Source: Affinundibacterium nitidum
Lineage (GTDB): Bacteria > Pseudomonadota > Gammaproteobacteria > Burkholderiales > Burkholderiaceae_D
Assembly: GCF_014284155.1 (NCBI RefSeq)
Contig: NZ_JACOFZ010000003.1
Coordinates: forward strand, 186,001 to 250,000
Direction: 5' to 3'
DNA length: 64,000 nt
Part shown: positions 46,508 through 55,362 of the stretch, piece after piece
Position numbering within the stretch: the stretch's first letter is position 1
How the letters are laid out: every line of letters begins with the position of its first letter
Program-made: the position numbers and the translations under genes
Notes under the pieces: model-generated
Told to the model about the DNA's origin: nothing
The model's database searches: none
Seen by the model: only the letters and a program-made list of their open reading frames with translations

Positions 46508-47428
46508 TTACTTCTTCGCAATCAAGTACCTACAGTCATCAATCCAATCTTGCAGTTTGTTGCGTGCATGCGTCTTCTGCTCTGCCGTAGCCGATCTGAG
46601 AATAATCGACACTAACTGTTGGGTTGCCGCTCTTGAGGCATCTGTTTGTGTGCGTCGATCGGCTTGTTCTGCGGGCTCATACGCCGCCATGATTGCCCGC
46701 TGCACCAACGCTTGTGCCGCTTCACGGTTTGGCTTTTCGTTTTGGATTTGCGTTACCACTTGCAAAACGATACGTTGGCGCATGATGCTGTCGTCTAGCC
46801 AATTGGCATAGTTTGCCGGATGTTTTTCGACATGCCGAGCAATAATCGCTTCCTGTTCACGTGTCACGCTTCCAAGCCATTCATCGGTTTGCTTCTCGAT
46901 CTTTTTGATGCGTTCTTTCGCTTGTTTCTCTGGCGTTCGGTTGATGTATTTCTCACGAAAGTCTTCGTTATTCTTTTCGAACTTGCGTGTCAGATAGACT
47001 TTTTGCGACTCATTCATAGTGAGCGCCAAATCGGTCAACTCTGGCACAGCCTTGAGTAAGATCACTTGCGAAAGTTGTTCGACTTGTCGATATACCGCCT
47101 CAATTTCAGCTGGCCCTGGATTCGCGGCTAGCGTCGTCTGCATCTGCGTCAATGTCTGTGCATATTGCGGCAATTGGGTGCTGCGATGCCAGCTCAAGAG
47201 TTGCGCGATATCACGTTTGACCTTCACTTTCTGCGAAGAATGGAAATCCACATATCCATCCAACCACCAATAAACCAGCGTGTCGGCATTCGAGTAGCCA
47301 AGGCGCACCGTACTACAACTGCCTAACAGGCTGACTAGAAGCAGTATAAATACTATGCGCGCCCACCGAAGGGGGCGAACAATCGTATCGGTAGTTTGAA
47401 ACGAATTTTGCAGTAATGATGTAGTCAA
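46508..47428 (-). CDS. DUF6279 family lipoprotein
   Basis: A 306-residue predicted outer- or inner-membrane lipoprotein. The signal peptide ends in LLGSC, a clear lipobox. The mature part is helical and charged, starts TVRLGYSNADTLVYWWLDGY, and has repeated Lys/Glu-rich helices. The YSNAD and WWLDGY segments match my memory of DUF6279, whose function is unknown. Start choice: GGAGG lies five bases before the TTG at 47428, whereas the in-frame ATG at 47488 has no ribosome binding site and would place 20 odd residues before the signal peptide. I therefore prefer TTG. Confidence 0.85.
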   Translation of the reverse strand: MTTSLLQNSFQTTDTIVRPLRWARIVFILLLVSLLGSCSTVRLGYSNADTLVYWWLDGYVDFHSSQKVKVKRDIAQLLSWHRSTQLPQYAQTLTQMQTTLAANPGPAEIEAVYRQVEQLSQVILLKAVPELTDLALTMNESQKVYLTRKFEKNNEDFREKYINRTPEKQAKERIKKIEKQTDEWLGSVTREQEAIIARHVEKHPANYANWLDDSIMRQRIVLQVVTQIQNEKPNREAAQALVQRAIMAAYEPAEQADRRTQTDASRAATQQLVSIILRSATAEQKTHARNKLQDWIDDCRYLIAKK

Positions 47429-47568
47429 AGTGTCCTCCGTGCTTCGCAAAAGATACACGAAATTGACTGTGCGCGCTGTCGACCTCATAAGTGGTGAATT
47501 TAAGCACTGCCGATAGGCACCTAAATTGTGCGATACTCATGCGACATTCATTTCTCGGGAGCACCACT

Positions 47569-49044
47569 ATGCCAGTTTCGCGTTTTTTAGTTATCTCACG
47601 CCCAGCAGCAATCTTGCTCATGATGGCAGCCACTGCCCATGTTTGTGCTCAAAGCATTGATGAACAAATCAAGCGCGTCACCACGACATTGACACCAAGT
47701 ATCGTCATCAAAGGCACCCCAGAGAAAACCCATACACTGGCCGATAGTATGACGAAGTACAAGGTGCCGGGTGTGTCGATTGCCGTGATCAACGATGGCA
47801 AGCTTGCTTGGGCGCATGGCTTTGGTGTCAAAGCAGCGGATAGCAAAGATCCAGTGACGGCTACCACCCTATTTCAAGCAGCGTCGATTAGTAAGCCCGT
47901 TGCCGCAACGGCGATGTTGAGATTAGTTGAACAAGGCAAGTTCGCACTCGATACGCCGATCAATACCTATCTCAAAACTTGGCAGTTGCCTGACAATGAA
48001 TTCACCAAAACAGAGGCTGTCACCTTGCGTCGTATCATTTCGCATTCAGCAGGCTTGAATGGCCACGGATTTCCCGGTTATGCGAGTGGCGTAAAAGTAC
48101 CGACTGTTCAACAAATACTTGATGGCAAAGCACCTGCCAACACACAAGCTGTGCGAGTAGAAATGACCCCGGGCACTAAATGGAAATATTCCGGTGGTGG
48201 AACAACGATCATGCAACTGGCCATGACAGAAACCACAGGCGAAGCCTTTCCCGCTCTCGTGCAAAGACTTGTACTTGGCCCCATCGGCATGAAAAACAGC
48301 GCCTACGAACAGCCCTTGTCCAATGCAAAACAAAAACTCGCCGCCACTGGGCATGACGATGAAGGCAAGCCCATCCCTGGTCGCTGGCATACTTATCCTG
48401 AATTGGCTGCGGCAGGTCTATGGACAACGCCAACTGATTTAAGCAAATGGGCTATCGAGATCACTGAAGCGCGCGCGGGTAAATCAACCAAAACGCTGTC
48501 ACAAAAAATGGCAACCGAGATGCTCACTGAACAGAAAGCACCTTCTGGTTTAGGCCCTATGCTGGGCGGAGCAGGCGAAGCCATGTCCTTTGAACATGGT
48601 GGCAGTAATGAGGGTTATCGTTGTTTTATCGTTTACTTCCCTGTTCTTGGTCGTGGCGCGGTGGTAATGACCAATGGCGAAGGTGGCGGCATGGTCTACC
48701 GCCAAGTGTTGAGTGCACTGGCTAAAGAGTATCACTGGCCTTCTTTCAAAACACGCGAGATCGAACCTATCGAACCCAGTGCAAGCATCTTAGAACAACT
48801 AATCGGTGAATGTCCGATACCACCAGCTTCGCCAACCGATAAACCACCATCCGTTTTGCTCACACAAGAAAACGGGAAAATGATGGTAGAGATTGGAAAA
48901 TTTATGCCTAAGACAGAGATCGTATTGCTCGCCAACGACGACCTCATCGTCCTTGAGAATGGATTTGAATTAAAGCTCATCAGAGGTAACGAGGGGCGAG
49001 TCTCTCATCTGATGCTGGGTGCGACCAAAATTATCAAGAAATAG
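47569..49044 (+). CDS. Serine hydrolase of the beta-lactamase class C/CubicO family, exported
   Basis: A 491-residue periplasmic serine hydrolase. A signal peptide (PAAILLMMAATAHVCAQ) is followed by the penicillin-binding fold: Ser106-x-x-Lys109 in QAASISKP, Tyr207-Ser-Gly in place of the usual YxN, and HGG in MSFEHGGSNEG in place of the KTG box. YSG and HxG variants are usual in the CubicO/esterase EstB branch, so a true beta-lactamase is unlikely. About 100 extra C-terminal residues form a small beta-rich domain. GGGAG lies seven bases before the ATG at 47569. It converges with another hydrolase of the same superfamily. Confidence 0.92.
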   Translation: MPVSRFLVISRPAAILLMMAATAHVCAQSIDEQIKRVTTTLTPSIVIKGTPEKTHTLADSMTKYKVPGVSIAVINDGKLAWAHGFGVKAADSKDPVTATTLFQAASISKPVAATAMLRLVEQGKFALDTPINTYLKTWQLPDNEFTKTEAVTLRRIISHSAGLNGHGFPGYASGVKVPTVQQILDGKAPANTQAVRVEMTPGTKWKYSGGGTTIMQLAMTETTGEAFPALVQRLVLGPIGMKNSAYEQPLSNAKQKLAATGHDDEGKPIPGRWHTYPELAAAGLWTTPTDLSKWAIEITEARAGKSTKTLSQKMATEMLTEQKAPSGLGPMLGGAGEAMSFEHGGSNEGYRCFIVYFPVLGRGAVVMTNGEGGGMVYRQVLSALAKEYHWPSFKTREIEPIEPSASILEQLIGECPIPPASPTDKPPSVLLTQENGKMMVEIGKFMPKTEIVLLANDDLIVLENGFELKLIRGNEGRVSHLMLGATKIIKK

Positions 49045-49053
49045 TAATAGACC

Positions 49054-49085
49054 TTGACCTATTGCGGCAAACCACAATAGGTCAA
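49054..49085. terminator. Hairpin between convergent hydrolase genes
   Basis: TTGACCTATTG at 49054-49064 and CAATAGGTCAA at 49075-49085 form a perfect 11-bp stem with a 10-base loop, centred between the two stop codons. No long U-tract follows on either side, so it may work as a bidirectional but weak terminator or as an mRNA 3'-end stabiliser. Confidence 0.6.
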
Positions 49086-49092
49086 ACCAAGC

Positions 49093-50211
49093 TTATTCCA
49101 AAGCCGCAAGCACATACTCAGCAATCAACTTATCAGTGACTTGATGCGGATTGCGCACCCCGAAGTTGGTGGTGGTAACGACCACCACGACATCTTGCTC
49201 GGGGAAGACCACCACCTTATTGCCACCTGAGCCCGCCATTTGGTAGGAAGCATACTTCGCACTCTTGGTAGCGTAAGGGTAGAGCCACAGTAGGTATCCG
49301 TAATGACGCTGTTCATCGACTTGTGCTTGTGGAGAGGTTGTGGCTTTGACCCATGCCTTAGGTAAAATCTGTTGACCGTTCCAAGCACCACCATTGACTA
49401 ATAGCTGACCTAGTTTTAGTAAATCGCGGCTGCGCAAACCAAGCCCGCCGCCACCTTGGGCTAAACCCAGCGGCGAGTATTGCCACTCGGCTTTGTCGAT
49501 GCCCAAGGGGGCAAACAGATTCTTTTGCGCGAATGTCGCTAAGGGTATCTTCGCAGCGGTTTGTACTACCGCACCCAAAGTGGTCGAGCCAGCAGTGCAA
49601 TAACTAAAAGAGCGACCATTGAAAGAGTCCGTGGGTTTCGGCACCCAAGCGGCAAAGCCTTTGATCGGCAAATCCAAATAGAACTTCACCCAGTCTTCAA
49701 TCAAATACATGCGCTCTTCATTACCGCGCGAAAATTGATTTTGATCATCGCACTCCATCATAGAGCTCATAGTCAATAAATCTTCGACCGTGATTTTGGC
49801 CTTGCGTGGATCAGGGTTGTCTAGCGCTCGCTTCGGTTTGAGTATCGATAAAATCGGCGTTGAGCGCGACGCGATCAAGCCTTGGTCTATCGCCAACCCA
49901 GCCAGCATACCTGTGATGGTTTTGGTAGCGGAACGGGTATTACGCAAAGCATCAGCACCATCCGCATCAAAATAGGATTCGTGCACGAGTTTCCCATGGC
50001 GGGCGACCAAAACACTGGTAATTTGTTGAAACTTAGCTTGCTTGATCGCCTCATCCATCTCGATGAATTTGTTGGCACTCATCTTTTGGGAGGCGGGATC
50101 TTGCTGCCCCCATTCAAAGGTCTTGGTGGGCGACGTTGGATGTGCTTGCGCGTCACTTGCGATTAGCAAAGCACTATTAAGTAATAGGGCGAGAATGGGT
50201 TTAGCTTGCAT
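49093..50211 (-). CDS. Serine hydrolase of the beta-lactamase class C family, exported
   Basis: A 372-residue exported hydrolase. After the signal peptide (LALLLNSALLIASDAQA) the fold shows Ser93-x-x-Lys96 in RSATKTITG, a Tyr in FSYCTAGST at the second motif and MAGSGGNKVVVFPEQDVVVV at the third. It resembles the 6-aminohexanoate-dimer hydrolase/EstB branch more than true AmpC, so the substrate may be an ester or amide. It is not a recent copy of its convergent neighbour, because length and motif wording differ. The AraC-type gene 93 bases upstream on the same strand could control it. Confidence 0.9.
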   Translation of the reverse strand: MQAKPILALLLNSALLIASDAQAHPTSPTKTFEWGQQDPASQKMSANKFIEMDEAIKQAKFQQITSVLVARHGKLVHESYFDADGADALRNTRSATKTITGMLAGLAIDQGLIASRSTPILSILKPKRALDNPDPRKAKITVEDLLTMSSMMECDDQNQFSRGNEERMYLIEDWVKFYLDLPIKGFAAWVPKPTDSFNGRSFSYCTAGSTTLGAVVQTAAKIPLATFAQKNLFAPLGIDKAEWQYSPLGLAQGGGGLGLRSRDLLKLGQLLVNGGAWNGQQILPKAWVKATTSPQAQVDEQRHYGYLLWLYPYATKSAKYASYQMAGSGGNKVVVFPEQDVVVVVTTTNFGVRNPHQVTDKLIAEYVLAALE

Positions 50212-50304
50212 GTAGATACTCCATCGATGACTTCAGTTGACTTAGCTCAGTAATTTCATTGTAAGTTGGGGCAAGAAGCCTGTCTTGGATAATTGCAACC
50301 TTGA

Positions 50305-51129
50305 TCAAAACGATCGCTTACATTTTTCAGCACCGCTCAATTTGGCAAACTTGCCTGGTGTCATACCCCATTGCTGCAGAAAAGCGCGATTCAAATGACT
50401 TTGATCACAAAAGCCGCTAGCCAGTGCAATTTCGGTAAGAGCTTGCTCACTCGTCATCATCAATTGTGTGGCACGTTCGACTCGACGGCGTCGCAAATCA
50501 TTTCCTGGTGTGCACCCCAAATGGCGCACATATTGGCGAGCCAAGTACACGCGATGCACACCTAGGGCGTCTGCAATGTCAGCTACACCCAAATCTTGAT
50601 CGGATAAGTCTGCAATCATTTCTTGCGCTCGTTGTAACCAGGGTGGTGGCTTCGATGATATCGGCGTTTGCGGCGTGAGACTGTTAAGCAGCGCTATCGT
50701 CATCAGTTCCAAGTCAAGCGAAGAAGAATCATTCGAGCCAGCAGCCTGCATCAATTTGAAAACCCGTCTGATGAATTGCGGTTGATGGCTTCGCCATGCA
50801 AAATCAGGCAATCGCATTCGCTCATATAGCTCGACAGTATCCGCTTCCGACAGGCTGATCGCAAAGAACCAGCCGCCATCGCCAGCAAAACAATCACGAT
50901 GCACCACATCAGGCGGGTTAAACACCAAGACCGGCCCCTCGCGTCGCTCACCATGGGCCGAGGTCTTGTACGCGCCCCTTGTCGCTAACACCAAGTGCGC
51001 ACCAGAATGGCTATGCTCTTTCATTTCATGCTCAGGAATCGTCGCCTGCAAATGACTCAAACGCAAACCTGCCACACGGCGTTCAAACGCATGTGCACCG
51101 TAATACTGCCCCGTAGAAAACTTATTCAT
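50305..51129 (-). CDS. AraC family transcriptional regulator
   Basis: A regulator of about 274 residues. The N-terminal half is a cupin-like sensor (EHEMKEHSHSGAHLVLATRGAY). The C-terminal 100 residues hold the two helix-turn-helix motifs (LGVADIADALGVHRVYLARQ and ALTEIALASGFCDQSHLNRA), followed by FLQQWGMTPGKFAK. The effector is unknown. Two ATGs are in frame (51144 and 51129); GGTGG sits about eight bases before the second. Candidate targets are the serine hydrolase gene downstream and the TonB-dependent receptor gene upstream, though a terminator separates the latter. Confidence 0.9.
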   Translation of the reverse strand: MNKFSTGQYYGAHAFERRVAGLRLSHLQATIPEHEMKEHSHSGAHLVLATRGAYKTSAHGERREGPVLVFNPPDVVHRDCFAGDGGWFFAISLSEADTVELYERMRLPDFAWRSHQPQFIRRVFKLMQAAGSNDSSSLDLELMTIALLNSLTPQTPISSKPPPWLQRAQEMIADLSDQDLGVADIADALGVHRVYLARQYVRHLGCTPGNDLRRRRVERATQLMMTSEQALTEIALASGFCDQSHLNRAFLQQWGMTPGKFAKLSGAEKCKRSF

Positions 51130-51480
51130 TTGTATTGCCACCATTCATTTACGTTTGCCGCTGCAATTTCACGAACTGGATTGCAATGGACCACAATGGA
51201 GAACTAGTCTAAGGAATTCGAACTAGACAGACATCTCATATTTGACAAAACGAAAACTGAGATGGACAGAATGCAGTTTCGCGGAGTGAACGGCGTGTAA
51301 AAAAATCCCTAGCGAGCAGCTAGGGACGTGAAGGGGATGCGTAAAGCAAGTGAGATCAGATGTCACCTCTGGGCAGACGAAGGGCCCGTGCCTTTGGACA
51401 TTGATGCTGTTCAATTGCCGCCCCGACTTTAGTAATCGCGGCGGTAACTTCACAACCACAAGAGTGTTTTGAATACTAGC
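51130..51480. other. Intergenic region between AraC gene and TonB-dependent receptor gene (351 bp)
   Basis: It holds the AraC gene promoter and, at 51299-51326, the terminator of the receptor gene. A 78-codon minus-strand frame (51223-51459) runs straight through that terminator and is not called. Nothing else is seen. Confidence 0.6.
51299..51326 (-). terminator. Intrinsic terminator of the TonB-dependent receptor gene
   Basis: On the minus strand TCCCTAGC pairs with GCTAGGGA (8 bp) around a 5-base loop, and seven T follow. It lies about 155 bases past the receptor stop codon, so the mRNA has a long 3' untranslated part. Confidence 0.85.
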
Positions 51481-53664
51481 TTAGAACTTGTACTCGTAAG
51501 TCATACTAAAGTTACGCGCTGTCGGTACGGCACGTGAAGATTGGCTTCTCGCATTACCAACGCTAGCGTAGGTCATTGAATCATAGGCGTCGCCACCGAG
51601 AAGATTGTTCAAGGCGAAACGCAACTGGCTTTGTTTGTCGAATTTCCACAAGGCGTAGATATCAACATTCTTTGGCGTCTTCAAGTATTGGCGCTCAGTG
51701 AGGCTAATTTGCTGCCAATGCGAATCTTGAACCTTGGCGCTAATACCAGCCGTGAGTGGAATCGATTTAGCACGGTAGTTGGCACCAAAAGTCATTACAT
51801 ATTTGTACGGTGCGAGCGTGTTATATGGTGTCGCCAAATCTTTCACGTTAGACCAGAAGTGTGAATAGCTAGCAGAGAAATCCATGTCTGGTGCATTATC
51901 CATCCAACGCTTTAATGGGAACTGTGTAGAGAGCTCAAGACTTTGGCTCTGCGCACTACCGGCATTCACAAATTTCTTCCAGTAAGCGTTATCAGCCACA
52001 TACACCACTTCGCGGTGAATATCATCGATCGATTGCGCCTTAGCACGTACGGCATAGTTGAGTCCATCTTTGCCGTTATGCTCAAACGCAGCATCAACGC
52101 TCCAAGAAAGTTCAGGACGCAAGTTCGGGTTACCAACTACGTTCGGACTTTCGATAGAATTATTAATGACATAAATCTTCGGCATCAGGAGCTGTGTACC
52201 TTCAGGCGCTTTAAAGGTACGAGAGACACCGAGGCGAATGCGCTCTGTGTTTTGCGGGTCGAGCTGCCACATAGTTTGTACGACCGGGCTCAACACACTG
52301 GCACGATTAGTGGCTTTTTCACCGTCGTTATTCTCAGTACGGATACCTTGAGATTCCCAACGCAATCCCAGCGATACGGAGGAGTTTTTCTTAAACTTCC
52401 AATCGTCTTGCGCGAAAAACGCTACATTATCCATCACCGAACTCGCACCATATGGGCGAAGAATACTCGTTGATGTAGCAGCGTATCGGTCACTTTGATT
52501 GTTATCGATATCGACATTGGCGCGCCAGCCAGACCAACCGATTACCAAGTCGTGCTCCGCATTAGTTGGAACACTCAATTTACCATTGGTAATGCCGACG
52601 ATGACGTGGACATCGGTATTGAGATCACGGTTGAACTTCAGCGTACCATCAGGCAGATAATTCTGTGAATGAGAGCGCGCGATAAAACTTTGTGCTTGAA
52701 AGCCTGCGCTGACATCAACGCCGATTTGATTATCCAAGCTAGTAACAGCTTTGAGCGTGCTACCGAAATTGGTGCCATGGTTGGTATCATGCGACGCCGT
52801 TTTGCCGATCTCAAACACGCGACCAGCGACATTATTGAACTGACTCGTGGTATCGGCACTAAAACGATTATGTGCCACAATCGATGTCGACGTTAGATTG
52901 ATATTCGAGTCAGTTTTGTATTGAATTCGAGGAGAAATACGCAACGATTCATCGCTACGCTGACTACGCGACACGTTCTGAAACTCGCTCTTCACTCCAG
53001 TCAACACATTCTCGTTCATAAAGTTAGTCGTTGAGTCTTCAGCTTGCCCAGCGCTCATACGATCTTTCGATAAGCTCACGCTTACGGTATGAGACAGATT
53101 GCCGTTCTTATCGGAATGAAACCAGTCAACGCCACCATTGTTTTGGAACATATGACCAACACTGGCCTTGATACTATGTTGCGAGGTAGAAGCTGCTTTC
53201 TTCAAGATGATGTTGATGGTGCCGCCCATCGCTTGCGAACTAAACTGCGCATTCGCACCACGATAAATCTCCACGCGTTCAATCATATTTAGTGGAATGT
53301 CTTCAATCGTGATGCCGCGTGGCGCTTCGCCGTCGATCAAGATTTGTGTGTAGCCCGCTGCCATACCTAAAAGATGCAACTTGTTGTTCGTCACTTGCAC
53401 ACCTGGTACACGTTTCATTGCATCGACGATATTTGTGTCACCAAAACGCGTGAGCTCAGCATTACTTACAATGGAACGTGCAGCCGTTTCAGTACGCGCA
53501 AATTCCTCTTGTGTCTTACCCTTTACTTCAACCTTTTGTGGCTGCGCTACTTGCTGTGCTGGTGCCTGTGCTTGAACCTTAGCATCGCCTGACTGTGCAT
53601 GCGCAGAAACCGCGATGACATTACAGAGAATAAGAGTAATAACTGAACTGGTGGGGAATTGCAT
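51481..53664 (-). CDS. TonB-dependent outer-membrane receptor
   Basis: A 727-residue receptor. A signal peptide (VITLILCNVIAVSAHAQ) and a linker rich in Ala and Gln precede the plug domain (residues about 55-165, with ITIEDIPLNMIERVEIYRG and MGGTINIILKK). A 22-strand barrel region follows, ending in the usual C-terminal aromatic (SMTYEYKF). It would import a large nutrient such as a siderophore, vitamin or oligosaccharide with energy from TonB. The ligand is not readable. The ATG at 53664 has GAGG five bases upstream, so the twelve-codon upstream extension is dropped. It is a single gene with its own terminator; no partner transporter is adjacent. Confidence 0.95.
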   Translation of the reverse strand: MQFPTSSVITLILCNVIAVSAHAQSGDAKVQAQAPAQQVAQPQKVEVKGKTQEEFARTETAARSIVSNAELTRFGDTNIVDAMKRVPGVQVTNNKLHLLGMAAGYTQILIDGEAPRGITIEDIPLNMIERVEIYRGANAQFSSQAMGGTINIILKKAASTSQHSIKASVGHMFQNNGGVDWFHSDKNGNLSHTVSVSLSKDRMSAGQAEDSTTNFMNENVLTGVKSEFQNVSRSQRSDESLRISPRIQYKTDSNINLTSTSIVAHNRFSADTTSQFNNVAGRVFEIGKTASHDTNHGTNFGSTLKAVTSLDNQIGVDVSAGFQAQSFIARSHSQNYLPDGTLKFNRDLNTDVHVIVGITNGKLSVPTNAEHDLVIGWSGWRANVDIDNNQSDRYAATSTSILRPYGASSVMDNVAFFAQDDWKFKKNSSVSLGLRWESQGIRTENNDGEKATNRASVLSPVVQTMWQLDPQNTERIRLGVSRTFKAPEGTQLLMPKIYVINNSIESPNVVGNPNLRPELSWSVDAAFEHNGKDGLNYAVRAKAQSIDDIHREVVYVADNAYWKKFVNAGSAQSQSLELSTQFPLKRWMDNAPDMDFSASYSHFWSNVKDLATPYNTLAPYKYVMTFGANYRAKSIPLTAGISAKVQDSHWQQISLTERQYLKTPKNVDIYALWKFDKQSQLRFALNNLLGGDAYDSMTYASVGNARSQSSRAVPTARNFSMTYEYKF

Positions 53665-53937
53665 AATGACCTCGTAAGAAGAAAACAGACTTGCTGCCAA
53701 ATAACTGATGGCACGAACTGTATCGAATTTCTATTTACGACATGGGTAATATGCGACGAAATGACAAAAACTGGCCGTGAAAAATCGATTTTGCGGCTCG
53801 AACAAATATAAATGAAGGCTTGAAACGGGGTTTTTAGGTATGGAATGGAGTGACGTTGGAACGGATAACGAGTTGAGAAAACGAGATCAACCATCTATTC
53901 GATGGATCCTAACATTTCTTGAAACAGTGCCAATCAG

Positions 53938-54411
53938 CTATTTCGTCTCGACACCGCAAACAAACTCCATCGCATAAGCCCCCTGCATGCTGTGCTGATC
54001 AGCCAAGACAAAACCCAAGCTGCGATACAAAGACACCGCGGCAGCATTGTCTTGATACACGTTCAAAGTAAACTTTGCAGGCTGATGCTGTGCGATCGCA
54101 GTTTTCATCAGCTCTTCACATAAGACGCGCCCCAAGCCTCTGCCTCGAGTTTCAGGGGCAAGGATAATGCGAGCGAGATGGATGGCCTGCGCTTGGCGCT
54201 GCAAGGTTTGACCAAATCCGAGAACGCGATCCTGTTTATCCACCAACACGAAACTATTGCTGTCGTTCGCGCCGATTTCAATCCAAGTCTTGGCGACGTC
54301 GGGCGGAAAAGTGAGCAAAGGGCCGCCCCAGAGTTTGAGAGTTTCTGCTGTCGGAACCCACGACAAGATAGAAACTAGATCATTACAAGTGGCTTGGCGG
54401 AGTTGGGTCAT
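53938..54411 (-). CDS. GNAT family N-acetyltransferase
   Basis: A 157-residue acetyltransferase. The core motif LARIILAPETRGRGLGRVLCE (near residues 79-99) carries RGRGLG, and NVYQDNAAAVSLYRSLGFV is the typical C-terminal signature. It is similar in type to RimI-like enzymes but lacks a distinctive acceptor motif. It lies downstream of the TonB-dependent receptor promoter region and is transcribed in the same direction, with no sign of linkage. Confidence 0.9.
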   Translation of the reverse strand: MTQLRQATCNDLVSILSWVPTAETLKLWGGPLLTFPPDVAKTWIEIGANDSNSFVLVDKQDRVLGFGQTLQRQAQAIHLARIILAPETRGRGLGRVLCEELMKTAIAQHQPAKFTLNVYQDNAAAVSLYRSLGFVLADQHSMQGAYAMEFVCGVETK

Positions 54412-54465
54412 AGATCAATATCGCTGTTCTGTGCGTCTCGATGCGCTCATCTCGTTCAATGTCGA

Positions 54466-54933
54466 CTAATCTTTAGAACTATCTTCTGACTCGAGCTTTT
54501 GCGTTGTCGCCCATGGAATCATAACTGATGCGACGAGAGCAAAGACGATGCTGGCAATCCACAAGTGATAGCCAATCATAATCTCGAAGGAAAAGGCCCC
54601 TGAACTACCCACCGGTATTTTAGGATATAGCAAGAAAGAGAGCGCGAATGCTAGTGCGCTCAAGCACCATGCGATTGCGGCCTCTTGACGCTTGTGAAGT
54701 ATTTTCGACCAACCAAACCACAGACAAAGATTAGCAAGCCAAGAAAAATTCAGAGCGATGAACCCTAACGGTCCAATCACAAGAGCATTCAAACCTAAAT
54801 AGATCTGTCCAGGCGCTCCATTGGTCATAGGTCTGTATGCAGGCGAGAATAGGCAAGCTATATACAGCGCGATACTGACAACAATGGCAAGACTATAAAC
54901 ACTGAGGATTTTTTTTAAATTGGTAATTCGCAT
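54466..54933 (-). CDS. Hypothetical four-helix membrane protein
   Basis: A 155-residue protein with four membrane helices (SLAIVVSIALYIACLFSPAY; IGPLGFIALNFSWLANLCLW; AIAWCLSALAFALSFLLYP; LWIASIVFALVASVMIPW) and a short acidic cytoplasmic tail. No family is recognised. The ATG lacks a ribosome binding site and lies 18 bases inside the end of the preceding disrupted frame, so its translation is probably coupled to that frame. If the frame upstream is truly broken, expression may be low. Confidence 0.7.
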   Translation of the reverse strand: MRITNLKKILSVYSLAIVVSIALYIACLFSPAYRPMTNGAPGQIYLGLNALVIGPLGFIALNFSWLANLCLWFGWSKILHKRQEAAIAWCLSALAFALSFLLYPKIPVGSSGAFSFEIMIGYHLWIASIVFALVASVMIPWATTQKLESEDSSKD

Positions 54934-55308
54934 TTTTTTTGATGTGAGTGAGATGATTCAAACGACATCCTCTTCAAGACTCGCGTCCAAGGGTAATCCG
55001 GTGCTTTCTCACCAGGTATAACAGCTCGTATTTGGTTTCCATCTCGATCCTGTGCCTTAAGTTCAAGAATCCATTGCACGAAGTCCATGAACTCTGGCCC
55101 CAACTTCGACACATTGTAGAAAGCAGCGCTAGCAGAAGTACCATGAACATCAATCGTCCAACTACAAAAACCAGCGAGGAAAGCGACCTTCGGTTCCTCG
55201 ACTTTTGCGGCGGCCAGTGCTGGTACAAGTTGGGCGAGTTTGTTTTGTTCGTCGTGATTGAGATTGCCATAGGCAGTACGCCGAGTATTAGTGCCACATA
55301 GTGCTCAT
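54915..55308 (-). pseudogene. Coding-like frame without a usable start (probable frameshift near the 5' end)
   Basis: Between 55304 and 54915 one minus-strand frame stays open for 129 codons. It reads like a normal soluble protein (NLNHDEQNKLAQLVPALAAA; AFLAGFCSWTIDVHGTSASA; KLGPEFMDFVQWILELKAQD; PGEKAPDYPWTRVLKR). It has no ATG for its first 65 codons. Just upstream, an ATG at 55308 with GGAG seven bases before it opens a different frame that stops after six codons. A small indel between about 55285 and 55308 would join them. It may be a decayed gene or a sequence error. No family is recognised. Confidence 0.6.
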
Positions 55309-55362
55309 CACTGCACTCCACCAAAACCCTACCTCATTCTTGCGAAGGGCTTGCAGATATTT

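Noticed and set aside
47569-49044. Reading the class C-like hydrolases as antibiotic-resistance beta-lactamases
   Set aside because: The YxN and KTG boxes are replaced by YSG and HGG, as in esterase-like CubicO proteins, and there is no AmpR-type regulator.
51223-51459. 78-codon minus-strand frame between the AraC and receptor genes
   Set aside because: It runs through the receptor gene's intrinsic terminator and has no ribosome binding site.
54974-55324. 116-codon minus-strand frame overlapping the disrupted gene
   Set aside because: A different frame of the same bases reads far more like protein (balanced charged and hydrophobic residues), so this one is taken as a shadow despite its start codon.
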